Shown here in pieces: positions 16,796-24,833 of a stretch of DNA of 41,110 bases. How positions within the stretch are numbered: the stretch's first letter is position 1; every line of letters begins with the position of its first letter. The notes under the pieces were generated by a model. That model was not told the origin of the DNA. It saw only the letters and a list, made by a program, of their open reading frames with translations, and searched no databases. The position numbers were made by a program, and so were the translations under genes. The stretch covers positions 1-41,110 of the forward strand of contig CAZVYG010000043.1 in NCBI GenBank assembly GCA_964631605.1, given 5' to 3'. This DNA is from JARKQH01 sp964631605 (lineage in GTDB: Bacteria > Verrucomicrobiota > Verrucomicrobiia > Limisphaerales > UBA8199).

Positions 16796-18610
16796 ATGAA
16801 GCCTTTCCTGTGGTTCCCTTGTGAGATCGGCCTGAAAGTCAAAATGGTCCTGCTGCTGACAGCGGCGTTGTGCAAGCCGGAGCCGGCCGCGGCCGTCATA
16901 CCCGAAGCGCATCCGGCCATTCGACCGAACGTTGTTGTGTTGCTGGCAGACGACCAGGGCTGGGGCGATCTGAGCTTCAACGGCAACAGGAACTATCAAA
17001 CGCCGGCGCTGGACAATCTGGCGCGCGCGGGCGTCAGTTTCGACCATTTCTACGTCTGCCCGGTCTGCTCGCCCACCCGCGCGGAGTTCCTCACGGGGCG
17101 CTACCATCCGCGCGGCGGTGTTCGCGGCGTCTCCACCGGCGCTGAACGATTGAATCTGGATGAAATCACGATCGCCGACGCGTTCAAGGCCGCGGGCTAT
17201 GTCACCGGCGCGTTCGGCAAATGGCACAATGGGACCCAATATCCGTACCACCCGAATGGGCGCGGGTTCGACGAGTTCTACGGTTTCTGCTCGGGGCATT
17301 GGGGCACCTACTTTGATCCGCCGCTCGAGCACAACGGAAAACCGGTGCGGGGGCGGGGATACATCGCGGATGATTTCACCGACCACGCGCTGAGGTTCAT
17401 CGAGCAACATCGCGCGCGACCGTTTTTTTGTTACCTGGCCTTCAACACGCCGCACTCGCCGATGCAGGTGCCCGATTCCTTTTACGACCGGCTCGCCGGC
17501 GTGCCCCTGCCTTCGCGCGCCTCCAACCGGGCGCAGGAGGACCCCGCGTTTACCCGCGCGGCGCTGGCCATGTGCGCCAACCTGGATTGGAACGTGGGGC
17601 GGCTGCTCGAACGGCTGACGAGACTGGACCTGGCCACCAACACCCTTGTCGTGTACTTCAGCGATAACGGTCCCAACAGTTGGCGTTGGAACGGCGGGAT
17701 GAAGGGCCGCAAGGGGTCCACGGACGAAGGCGGGGTGCGTTCTCCCCTATTCATGCGCTGGCCCGGCCGGTTGCCGGCGGACGCCCGTATTCCCCAAATC
17801 GCGGCCGTCACCGACCTGTTTCCAACCCTGGCTGACCTTGCCGGGGTGCCGCTTCCGGCCAGCAAACCGCTGGATGGCCGCAGCCTCAAGCCGCTGCTGG
17901 GCCTGAGCCAAGCGGACTGGCCCGAGCGCCTGCTTTTTTCGCACTGGAATGGCAGGGTGAGCGTGCGTTCTCAACGGTATCGGCTGGACGCCGACGGCCG
18001 CCTATTTGACATCGAAAACGACCCCGGCCAGCAACGCGACCTCGCCCCTTCCCTGCCCGAGGTGCGCGATCGGCTCGCCCGCGCCAAAGCAGACTGGCAG
18101 CGGGAGTTGCTGGGGCCGCTTGGCGAGGATGACCGTCCCTTTACAGTTGGTTACCGCCAGTTTCCGGCCACGCCGTTGCCGGCCCGGGACGGTGTGCCGC
18201 AGGGCGGCATCCGGCGGAGCGCCAGCGCTCCGAACTGCTCCTTTTTCGAGAACTGGACGCGCACGGACGACCGGATCACCTGGGACATCGAAGTGGTTGC
18301 CGCAGGGAGATACTCAGTCGTCATAGATTACACCTGCCCGGAGTCCGAGGTGGGATCGCGCATTGAATTGACGTTCCAGTCCAGCCGGCTGGAAGGCCGG
18401 GTCACGGAGGCTCATGATCCCCCTCTCAAGGGCGCTGAACACGACCGCGTGCCCCGCCACGGCGAATCTTACGTGAAGGACTTCCGGCCGTTTCGGCTTG
18501 GGAGCATCGAGCTTCCCAGAGGCCGGGGCCCGCTCACGCTACGCGCCCTGTCCATTCCGAACAAAACCGTCATGGACCTCCGTACCCTTTGGCTGACGCT
18601 GGAAGACTAA
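16796..18610 (+). CDS. Secreted formylglycine-dependent sulfatase with C-terminal beta domain
   Basis: This is the second type I sulfatase of the tandem. The ATG at 16796 gives 604 residues with a signal peptide-like N-terminus (hydrophobic core MVLLLTAALC near 17-26); earlier in-frame starts lie inside the previous gene. Metal ligands D52/D53 are in LLADDQGWGD, the formylglycine residue is C91 in CSPTRAEFLTGRY (C-x-P-x-R), and GKWH and YFSDNGPN are present. The sulfatase fold ends near residue 460. A C-terminal extension of about 130 residues follows, with SFFENWTRTDDRITWDIEV and a beta-rich pattern that may be a carbohydrate-binding module. The two sulfatases differ markedly in their middle parts, so they likely act on different linkages. 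Confidence 0.92.
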   Translation: MKPFLWFPCEIGLKVKMVLLLTAALCKPEPAAAVIPEAHPAIRPNVVVLLADDQGWGDLSFNGNRNYQTPALDNLARAGVSFDHFYVCPVCSPTRAEFLTGRYHPRGGVRGVSTGAERLNLDEITIADAFKAAGYVTGAFGKWHNGTQYPYHPNGRGFDEFYGFCSGHWGTYFDPPLEHNGKPVRGRGYIADDFTDHALRFIEQHRARPFFCYLAFNTPHSPMQVPDSFYDRLAGVPLPSRASNRAQEDPAFTRAALAMCANLDWNVGRLLERLTRLDLATNTLVVYFSDNGPNSWRWNGGMKGRKGSTDEGGVRSPLFMRWPGRLPADARIPQIAAVTDLFPTLADLAGVPLPASKPLDGRSLKPLLGLSQADWPERLLFSHWNGRVSVRSQRYRLDADGRLFDIENDPGQQRDLAPSLPEVRDRLARAKADWQRELLGPLGEDDRPFTVGYRQFPATPLPARDGVPQGGIRRSASAPNCSFFENWTRTDDRITWDIEVVAAGRYSVVIDYTCPESEVGSRIELTFQSSRLEGRVTEAHDPPLKGAEHDRVPRHGESYVKDFRPFRLGSIELPRGRGPLTLRALSIPNKTVMDLRTLWLTLED

Positions 18611-18626
18611 ACCAAGCCGGGGGGCC

Positions 18627-20378
18627 TTACGGCGCGCCGAGCCAGTAAAACTGAAGGGGTGCGGCGGGCGCATCAAGGGCAAGATTCCAGGCGCGCTGGG
18701 TCTTGACGGGAAGGTTGGTCAGGGGAAAACCGGTGACGAGGTTTGAAGCGGCGAAGAGTTTGAGCAGGACGGAAGCGTCCGGCCAGGAAAAACTGAGCTG
18801 CGAGTTGTTCCGGGTGAGGGTGAGACGCAGCGGCGCGGTGTTCGTAAAAGAGAGATTGTCAAACCGCGCGTCGCACTGGAACGCGCGGACACCGATTTGG
18901 CCGCGGGCGCAGTTGGTGTCGCTGAGTGCAAACCTGGGCTGCTGCAAATCGTTGACGAAGACGGTGATCGTGGCGCCCTGGAAGGCGACCTTGAGGCGAT
19001 GCCAGGCGTTGGTGGGAACGGCGACGGGCCGGTTGGTCAAGGCAGACCAGGAGTTGTTCATCCGGCCAAGGATGACGAAACCGGCCGTGTCGAGCCCGAC
19101 ATAGTAGCCGGACAGGTCGTCCGGTCCGGTGTAGTCGGGGTTGGTGGCGCGGAACAAGAGGCCGGCGTTGCCGGGCGAAGTGAGCATGACGTCGGCCTCG
19201 AGCACGCCATCGGACCAGAAGTTGTCGCCGGTGAGCGCCTTGCCATAGGTGCCTTTGTTGTTGAGCACATAAGCGCCGGATTCGAAGGCGAAGTTTCCGC
19301 CGTAACGCGTCCAGCCGACGTCCCTGCCGTTGTCAAAGTTGTCCGTGAACGGGTTGGGCCGGCGGGGCGGCGCGGAAAGGGTTCCAAAGCGGAGGCGGAC
19401 GCCGTTGGTGACGACCATGACAGCAATCTCGTTTGAGCGGGTTTGGTAAATGGCGGGCCAGGAGAAATAGTAGCCGAGGTCCCAAGCCGGGGGGTCAATT
19501 TTTTGCCAGGTTTCGCCGTAGTCTTCGCTGAAGGAGACCTGGTTTTCGCACGAGCTGACCAGGAGCAGCCCGTTGGTCAAGGAAACGACGAAGGGACCAC
19601 AATGCTGGCAAGGGATTTTGGCGCCCAAACCCGTGGGCCAGATGATACCGTCATCGGAAATCTTGTAATAAACATCCGCGTTGCCGGAGTTGACGATTTC
19701 ATAAACGAGAATGTATTTGCCGTTGGCCATGCGGGCCATTTGCGACATGCCGGGGCGGAGGCTGCCGCCGCCCGGCTGGGCGACCGCCCACCATTCGGCG
19801 CTCCAAGTGAGGCCGTTATCGGCGGACACGCGCTCGGAGATGAGCTGGCTGTAGCCGGGGTGTTTTTCGTTGGAATAGGTGACGGCGAGGCGGCCGTCGT
19901 CGAGCACCCAGAAGTCGGGTTCCCACAAGCCTTTCGATCCGTTGTTTTCGCTGGAGTCAATGTTGCTGCGGTAGGTCCAGGTGGCGCCCTGGTTGGTGCT
20001 GGCATAGACCGGGAGGCGGTAGGAGAGGTCTGGGATGAGTGAGCGCATGGTGAGCAGGACGGTGCCGTTGGACAGGAGGATAAGCTCGCCGTTATCAAGG
20101 GTGCGACCATCCTCGGCCACCTCGGAGAGCGTGGACCAATTGCGGCCGTCGTTGGTGCTGTGGTGAATGCGCAGGTAACTGTTGGTTCCGGAGGGGTAGC
20201 GGGTGGTCACGCATAACCAATGGCCATTGGTCAGCCGGGTCATCCGACCCCAACCCCCGCCAAGGGTCACCGTGCTGCCCCACGTGACCGGTCCGGCGGG
20301 GCCGGCCACCGCCGCTGATAGGTGGAGAAGCAGCCCGGCGCCCAAGAGCCAGCATAGTTTTTGGCAGAAACCCGTCAT
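18627..20378 (-). CDS. Secreted Asp-box (sialidase-like) protein with concanavalin-like domain
   Basis: This is a 583-residue exported protein with a signal peptide (about 1-25). Residues 30-340 form a sialidase/BNR-type beta-propeller: Asp boxes (S-x-D/N-x-G-x-x-W) are seen in STNDGRNW, STNQGATW, SADNGLTW and SEDYGETW. A LamG/DUF1080-like concanavalin domain follows (about 345-515), including FTDNFDNGRDVGWTRYGGNF and LLFRATNPDY. The last about 65 residues are a beta-rich module ending in LQFYWLGAP, like the C-terminal modules of two other secreted proteins in this window. The protein may be an exo-sialidase or another propeller glycosidase or binding protein; catalytic arginines and the Tyr/Glu pair could not be assigned with certainty. 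It converges with the second sulfatase. Confidence 0.8.
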   Translation of the reverse strand: MTGFCQKLCWLLGAGLLLHLSAAVAGPAGPVTWGSTVTLGGGWGRMTRLTNGHWLCVTTRYPSGTNSYLRIHHSTNDGRNWSTLSEVAEDGRTLDNGELILLSNGTVLLTMRSLIPDLSYRLPVYASTNQGATWTYRSNIDSSENNGSKGLWEPDFWVLDDGRLAVTYSNEKHPGYSQLISERVSADNGLTWSAEWWAVAQPGGGSLRPGMSQMARMANGKYILVYEIVNSGNADVYYKISDDGIIWPTGLGAKIPCQHCGPFVVSLTNGLLLVSSCENQVSFSEDYGETWQKIDPPAWDLGYYFSWPAIYQTRSNEIAVMVVTNGVRLRFGTLSAPPRRPNPFTDNFDNGRDVGWTRYGGNFAFESGAYVLNNKGTYGKALTGDNFWSDGVLEADVMLTSPGNAGLLFRATNPDYTGPDDLSGYYVGLDTAGFVILGRMNNSWSALTNRPVAVPTNAWHRLKVAFQGATITVFVNDLQQPRFALSDTNCARGQIGVRAFQCDARFDNLSFTNTAPLRLTLTRNNSQLSFSWPDASVLLKLFAASNLVTGFPLTNLPVKTQRAWNLALDAPAAPLQFYWLGAP

Positions 20379-20528
20379 GATGCGAGGAACAACATTATTG
20401 CATTCTGCACCGGCGGGGGAGCGCCGGCAAGCGTTGGAGTAAACCCGGTTGTCTCAATCCGGGGTGCAGGGGCCATGGCGGGCGGAGGCGGGCAGGGGCC
20501 TGATTTGACAGGCGATTGGAAGCGTGAA

Positions 20529-21962
20529 ATGGTGCAGATTATGTTTAACGGTTCATGGATTATATCCGGCTTGGTGGGATGCCTCCTGGCCGCGCCGCAG
20601 TTGTCTGCCCAGACCCGCGAGGTGGGTCGGCTCTACGCTGAAAACTGCGCCGGCTGCCACGGCCGGGATTTGGAGGGGGGCCAAACGACCAGCCTGCTGG
20701 ACGACGTTTGGAAGTATGGCGGAGATGACGCGAGCATCGCCCGCGTCATTCGAGACGGGGCGGAGTCGGAGGGTATGCCGCCCTGGAAGGGCATGCTGAG
20801 TGAATCGGAAATCCGCACTCTGGTGGTGTTCATCCGTGAAAAGGCCGAGCAGGCCAGGCAACGGGCAGCGAAAACTCCCAAGCCGCTGGACAACCAGGTG
20901 GTTCACAGCCGCGAGCATGCCTTCCGGCTGCGGAGCGTGGCGGAGAACCTGGCGACGCCGTGGTCTGTCGCGTTCCTACCGGACGGGAGGATGCTGGTGA
21001 CCGAGCTGCCGGGTAATCTGCGTTTTATCGAAGGCGACAAGGTCAGCGCGCCGGTGGCGGGGACACCGCGGGTGCGGGCCCAGGGCCAGGGGGGCCTGAT
21101 GGAGGTGGCGCTCCACCCGGGTTATCGCACCAACGGCTGGATTTATCTTTCGTTTGCCGAGGCAGGCACCAACGCCCAGACGCGGGACGGGGGCATGACG
21201 GTCGTGGTTCGGGGCCGCATCCGCGACCATCGGTGGGTGGATGAGCAAACCGTTTTCCGCGCGCCGCTTTGGTCTTATCGTCCCGGAGGGGTGCATTTTG
21301 GTTCGCGGTTCGTGTTCGACGACACGGGGCATTTATTTTTTCCGATCGGGGAGCGGGGTCAGATGCACGACGCGCAGGACCTCAGCCGGCCCAACGGCAA
21401 GGTGCACCGGGTGTTTGACGATGGGCGCATTCCGCCGGACAACCCGTTTGTGGGGGTGTCCAACGCGATGGCCTCGATCTGGAGTTACGGGCATCGCAAT
21501 CCCCAGGGCCTGGCCCGGCATCCTGTCACCGGCGAACTCTGGTCCACGGAACACGGCCCGCGGGGCGGCGACGAATTGAACCTGGTTCGAAAGGGGCTCA
21601 ACTATGGCTGGCCGATCATCACCTATGGAATGAACTACAACGGGACGCCCATCACCAGCCTGACCGAAAAGGAGGGTCTGGAACAGCCGATCCTGCATTG
21701 GACCCCTTCGATTGCGGTTTGCGGGATTGCGTTTTACCAGGGGGACAAATTTCCTCGCTGGAAGCATCATCTGTTCGTGACCGCGCTGGCGCAGGAGGAG
21801 CTGCGGCGGTTGGTGCTCGACGGCCACCGGGTTGTCGAACAAGAGGTGCTCTTTAAGAACATCGGCCGCGTGCGCCACGTTGCCAGCGGCCCCGACGGCC
21901 TGATCTACGTCGTCTTCAACAAACCGGACCGGGTGGCGCGGCTCGAGCCCGTGACCGAATAA
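20529..21962 (+). CDS. Cytochrome c / PQQ-type soluble sugar (sorbosone) dehydrogenase fusion
   Basis: This exported 477-residue protein fuses a c-type cytochrome to a glucose/sorbosone dehydrogenase beta-propeller. A signal peptide (about 1-27) is followed by a monoheme domain with C40-A-G-C43-H44 and a distal Met in GMPPWKGM (M83 or M89). The six-bladed propeller begins near 118 with LATPWSVAFLPDGRMLVTE and contains GHRNPQGLARHP and TEHGPRGGDELNLVRKGLNYGWP, signatures of the GSDH family that binds PQQ and Ca2+. Electrons from sugar oxidation would pass straight to the attached heme. The ATG at 20529 is preceded by GGAAG at good spacing. A pseudopilin gene starts 18 bp downstream. Confidence 0.9.
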   Translation: MVQIMFNGSWIISGLVGCLLAAPQLSAQTREVGRLYAENCAGCHGRDLEGGQTTSLLDDVWKYGGDDASIARVIRDGAESEGMPPWKGMLSESEIRTLVVFIREKAEQARQRAAKTPKPLDNQVVHSREHAFRLRSVAENLATPWSVAFLPDGRMLVTELPGNLRFIEGDKVSAPVAGTPRVRAQGQGGLMEVALHPGYRTNGWIYLSFAEAGTNAQTRDGGMTVVVRGRIRDHRWVDEQTVFRAPLWSYRPGGVHFGSRFVFDDTGHLFFPIGERGQMHDAQDLSRPNGKVHRVFDDGRIPPDNPFVGVSNAMASIWSYGHRNPQGLARHPVTGELWSTEHGPRGGDELNLVRKGLNYGWPIITYGMNYNGTPITSLTEKEGLEQPILHWTPSIAVCGIAFYQGDKFPRWKHHLFVTALAQEELRRLVLDGHRVVEQEVLFKNIGRVRHVASGPDGLIYVVFNKPDRVARLEPVTE

Positions 21963-21980
21963 CCGCGGCGGAGTCCTGGC

Positions 21981-22676
21981 TTGAAGCGCGGCGCCTTTAC
22001 GCTGATTGAGTTGCTGGTGGTCATAGCGGTCATCGCGATTTTGGCGGCGCTGCTGCTGCCGGCGTTGTCGCGGGGTCGTCAACTGGCCCGGCGGACCAGT
22101 TGCCTGTCGAACCTGAGGCAGCAGGGCATTGGCTGGCGGCTGTACCTGGATGACCAGGGACGGTTTCCAGACCGCCGGGACCTTAAGAGCAGCCTGCCGG
22201 GCGGCTACAAACCGTGGAGCACCTGGCCGAAGAGTGATCCGCGCGCCGGTTGGGCGGCGGTGGTGCTGAGCAACCTGCTGGCTGGAGAAAGTTGGAGCTG
22301 CCCCGCCCTGCAATCCGCGGCGTGGCGAACCGTCGAGCAGGCCCGGCAGGCGGCCGGCGCCTCCTCGAACGCTCCCATTGCCCGCTATTGGATGTGGCGC
22401 TTTGACCGGTTGGATGATCCGATTCCCGCCGATAATTTTTGGGGACGAACGGAGTCTGATTGCGTCGCCAGCATGCGCGATGCGAACGACCCGAACGCGC
22501 CCGCGCTGACCGGTCCGGCGGACCTGGAGCTGACCGTGGACGTGTATTTTCCCCGCACCGTATTGAGTTTGCCGTCCGAGTTGAGCGGGCGGACGGCGCA
22601 TCCGGGCGGGCGGAACCGGCTGATGCTGGATGGTCACGCGAAGTTCTTCCGTGACGCGCGCACGCCCTCCGGTTAA
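21981..22676 (+). CDS. Type II secretion-like pseudopilin with H-x9-DG motif
   Basis: This is a 231-residue protein with a class III (prepilin) signal: KRGAFTLIELLVVIAVIAIL, cleaved by prepilin peptidase after A5 with the conserved Glu at position 10. Near the C-terminus H207 is followed nine residues later by D217-G218, the H-x9-DG motif characteristic of a very large pseudopilin paralog family in Planctomycetes and Verrucomicrobia. The start is a TTG, preceded by GGAG at suitable spacing; no in-frame ATG precedes the signal. Such proteins are often encoded singly beside secreted enzyme genes, and their role is unproven. Here it directly follows the sugar dehydrogenase. Confidence 0.9.
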   Translation: MKRGAFTLIELLVVIAVIAILAALLLPALSRGRQLARRTSCLSNLRQQGIGWRLYLDDQGRFPDRRDLKSSLPGGYKPWSTWPKSDPRAGWAAVVLSNLLAGESWSCPALQSAAWRTVEQARQAAGASSNAPIARYWMWRFDRLDDPIPADNFWGRTESDCVASMRDANDPNAPALTGPADLELTVDVYFPRTVLSLPSELSGRTAHPGGRNRLMLDGHAKFFRDARTPSG

Positions 22677-22726
22677 GCCGCCGGGCCGCCCTCGACAAGC
22701 GCGGTTTCCTCCCTTATTTTTCGGTT

Positions 22727-23029
22727 ATGGCAGAAACGGTGGAAACACTGCCGGGTGTTGAGCAGGATCAGGAGTCCAAACCCAAGTCCGGCCTGGAGCC
22801 TGGCTATCGCGTGATTTGCTGGAATGACCCGGTGAACTACATGGACTACGTAACTCATGTCTTTCAGGTCGTGTTTGGCTGGCCCAGGAAGAAGGCCGAG
22901 TTCCACATGCTCCAGGTTCACGAACAAGGCAAGAGCGTGCTGACCCGCGAAAGTTTGGAGAAGGCGGAGCACTACGTGCACCAACTGCAGCGCTATTGCC
23001 TGCACGCGACGATGGAGCGGGACGAATGA
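22727..23029 (+). CDS. clpS: ClpS, N-degron adaptor for ClpAP/ClpCP protease
   Basis: ClpS recognises destabilising N-terminal residues (Leu, Phe, Trp, Tyr) and hands such proteins to the Clp protease. The 100 residues comprise a disordered N-terminal extension (1-26) that contacts the Clp ATPase and the adaptor core. The core has N33-D34 in VICWNDPVNYMDYVTHVF and the VHEQGKS loop with H65, both part of the N-degron pocket. The wording WNDPVNYMDYV is closer to the actinobacterial ClpS style than to the proteobacterial NDDYTPMEFV. It overlaps the next gene by ATGA and is followed by aat, so the whole N-end rule pathway is clustered. Confidence 0.95.
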   Translation: MAETVETLPGVEQDQESKPKSGLEPGYRVICWNDPVNYMDYVTHVFQVVFGWPRKKAEFHMLQVHEQGKSVLTRESLEKAEHYVHQLQRYCLHATMERDE

Positions 23030-23502
23030 ACCTGGTCGCCGCCAACGACAAGGCCTACGTGTTCCACCTCGGGCGGCGGGAAAGAGGGCTGCTGCTGGAG
23101 GTTCTGGGGCTCTACCCAAAGGTTCCGGCGGGGTATCAACGCCTTGGCCGCCAGGGCTGCGGCGCGGAGATTGAAAACGCCCAGCAACTCCTGGACGAAG
23201 CGCTGGCCGAGCACCGCGCCGAAAACACCAACCTGCTGCGGCAGTTGCTCGCTGACCCGGCCCGCCTCAGCCCCGACCCGGAGGGCAAGGGATGGCTGCT
23301 GCGGCTGAGTCCCAACGATTTTGAATGGCTGCTCCAGGTGCTCAATGACATCCGCGTGGGGAGCTGGGTGAACCTCGGCTGTCCGGAGGCCAGGCTCGAT
23401 TTGAAGTTTTTAACGCCGGCCAACGCGCCCGACTTTTGGGCCATGGAGCTTTCCGGCCACTTTCAGATGCAGTTTTTGGAAGCCCTCAATCACCGCGCCT
23501 GA
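23026..23502 (+). CDS. DUF2017-like protein, ClpS partner candidate
   Basis: This frame encodes 158 residues from an ATG that shares ATGA with the clpS stop, so the two are translationally coupled. The protein is soluble, without signal peptide. The N-terminus reads AYVFHLGRRERGLLLEVLGL and the C-terminal half has WLLQVLNDIRVGSWVNLG. This layout (an N-terminal 'F..x.E..LL..L' stretch and a 'WL..LNDLR..LG..LG' segment) resembles the DUF2017 proteins that follow clpS in actinobacteria; the resemblance is by eye and needs a profile search. Function is unknown; the position between clpS and aat suggests a role in N-degron selection or Clp regulation. Confidence 0.6.
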   Translation: MNLVAANDKAYVFHLGRRERGLLLEVLGLYPKVPAGYQRLGRQGCGAEIENAQQLLDEALAEHRAENTNLLRQLLADPARLSPDPEGKGWLLRLSPNDFEWLLQVLNDIRVGSWVNLGCPEARLDLKFLTPANAPDFWAMELSGHFQMQFLEALNHRA

Positions 23503-23529
23503 CCCGCGGAGGAGGCGGGAAGGACCTCC

Positions 23530-24186
23530 ATGCGCTTTACTTTTCTCGACCCGCGTTTGCGCTTTCCCAACCCGAACCTGGCGGATGCCGAGGGGTTGGT
23601 GGCGGTCGGGGGCGACCTGTCGGTGCCGCGCCTGCTGCTGGCCTATCGCAGCGGGATTTTTCCCTGGACCGCCAACCCGGTCACGTGGTGGTCGCCTGAT
23701 CCGCGCGCCATTTTCGAGCTGGACCGGTTTCACGTTCCGCGCAGCCTGCGGCGGGTGCTGCGGCAGGAGGTGTTCCGAGTGACTCGGGACCAGGCCTTTC
23801 GAGCGGTGATGGAAGGTTGCGCCGCACCGGCGCCGGGGCGGCGGAGCACCTGGATTGAGCCGGAGTTCATCGAAGCCTACACGCGCCTTCATCGGGAAGG
23901 CCACGCCCACAGTTTCGAGTGCTGGTTGGAGGACCAGCTCGTGGGGGGCATCTACGGCGTGGCCATCGGCGGATTCTTTGCCGGCGAATCCATGTTTCAT
24001 CGCGTCAGCAATGCCTCCAAGGTCGCCCTCTGCCACCTGGTCGAGCACCTGCGGGCCCGGCAATTTGCCCTGTTCGACATTCAGATGCTAACGCCCGTCA
24101 CCCGGCAGTTGGGCGGCGTCACCATCCCGCGACGGGAATACCTGCGCCGCCTCGCCGAGGCCGTAGTCTTGCCGCGGACCTTTTGA
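23530..24186 (+). CDS. aat: Leucyl/phenylalanyl-tRNA-protein transferase
   Basis: Aat transfers Leu or Phe from aminoacyl-tRNA to proteins with N-terminal Lys or Arg, creating primary N-degrons that ClpS recognises. The 218 residues show the family motifs in order: FPNPNLADAEGLVAVGGDLS, RSGIFPWT, WWSPDPRAIF, STWIEPEFIEAYTRLH, GHAHSFECW, GGIYGVAIGGFFAGESMFHR and LFDIQMLTPVT. Length and motif order match the normal enzyme. It begins 27 bp after the DUF2017-like gene, with GGAGGAGG upstream of the ATG, so clpS, the unknown gene and aat form one operon. Confidence 0.97.
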   Translation: MRFTFLDPRLRFPNPNLADAEGLVAVGGDLSVPRLLLAYRSGIFPWTANPVTWWSPDPRAIFELDRFHVPRSLRRVLRQEVFRVTRDQAFRAVMEGCAAPAPGRRSTWIEPEFIEAYTRLHREGHAHSFECWLEDQLVGGIYGVAIGGFFAGESMFHRVSNASKVALCHLVEHLRARQFALFDIQMLTPVTRQLGGVTIPRREYLRRLAEAVVLPRTF

Positions 24187-24219
24187 CCCGACAGGTTCCG
24201 GGCCGGCTGGCGGTCCTGA

Positions 24220-24594
24220 TCAGGTTCGCCGCACCAATTCCGGGAAGTTCAACTCCAGAGTCTGAAAGAACATCTCCGGATGTTCCCGCTCCCAAAGCGG
24301 CATGGCCGCATCCAGGGCATCGAGGACTTCCTGGACTTGTTCCCGGGACGGCACTGTGAACCGGCACCCGTGTTTCTGGTACAACTCATGGACCGCGTGG
24401 GAGGCCAGGTGCCCCCGGCCTGCTTCCCGGCACGTGTCCAGCCAGAATTCCTGGCGAATCAGGTTTGCGGCTTCGCCCCGTGTGAGGGCGCTCAGCGGCC
24501 CGCATCCCGCGCGTTTCAAACACTCGAGCTGCTGCTCGGTGGCTGGTTCCTGAGCCCAGTTCATAGGTGTGGGGGTTGATTGCTGCTTTACCAT
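24220..24594 (-). CDS. Hypothetical protein, 124 residues
   Basis: This minus-strand gene ends 33 bp past the aat stop on the opposite strand. The ATG at 24594 gives 124 residues; ATGs at 24633 and 24564 are alternatives. No signal peptide or membrane segment is seen. Residues 20-45 read TEQQLECLKRAGCGPLSALT then GEAANLIRQ, similar to a short helical motif ('T..Q...L...G....LT..EA..LI') found at the ends of various bacterial and phage proteins. The C-terminal half is helical and acidic (EVLDALDAAMPLWEREHPEMF). No function can be given. Confidence 0.55.
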   Translation of the reverse strand: MVKQQSTPTPMNWAQEPATEQQLECLKRAGCGPLSALTRGEAANLIRQEFWLDTCREAGRGHLASHAVHELYQKHGCRFTVPSREQVQEVLDALDAAMPLWEREHPEMFFQTLELNFPELVRRT

Positions 24595-24790
24595 ACTCCC
24601 GGCCGGCCCGCCGCGCAAGGGGACGTGCGGCATCCGCCTGCTTTCGGTTGCTGCAAAATCGAGGCTGCTCCTGCAGAGCTTGACCGGTTGTTTCGGGGGA
24701 ATTTTACCACCCTGAGTGACAGCGACCCCTCCGCGATGAGCATTGTTGGGTCTCGATCCTTTCCAATCCGAAGCCCGCCTGAAAAGGGGA

Positions 24791-24818
24791 TTGTCAGCCG
24801 CCAGCCCCCAACTAAACT
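24791..24818 (+). promoter_or_regulatory. Candidate promoter for the Tat-exported oxidoreductase
   Basis: TTGTCA (24791-24796) and TAAACT (24813-24818) are 16 bp apart and end 15 bp before the ATG at 24834. Transcription would begin about 9 nt before the start codon, and no Shine-Dalgarno sequence is present, which suggests a leaderless or near-leaderless message. Pattern-based only. Confidence 0.35.
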
Positions 24819-24833
24819 CGCAAGTTGTTGCCT

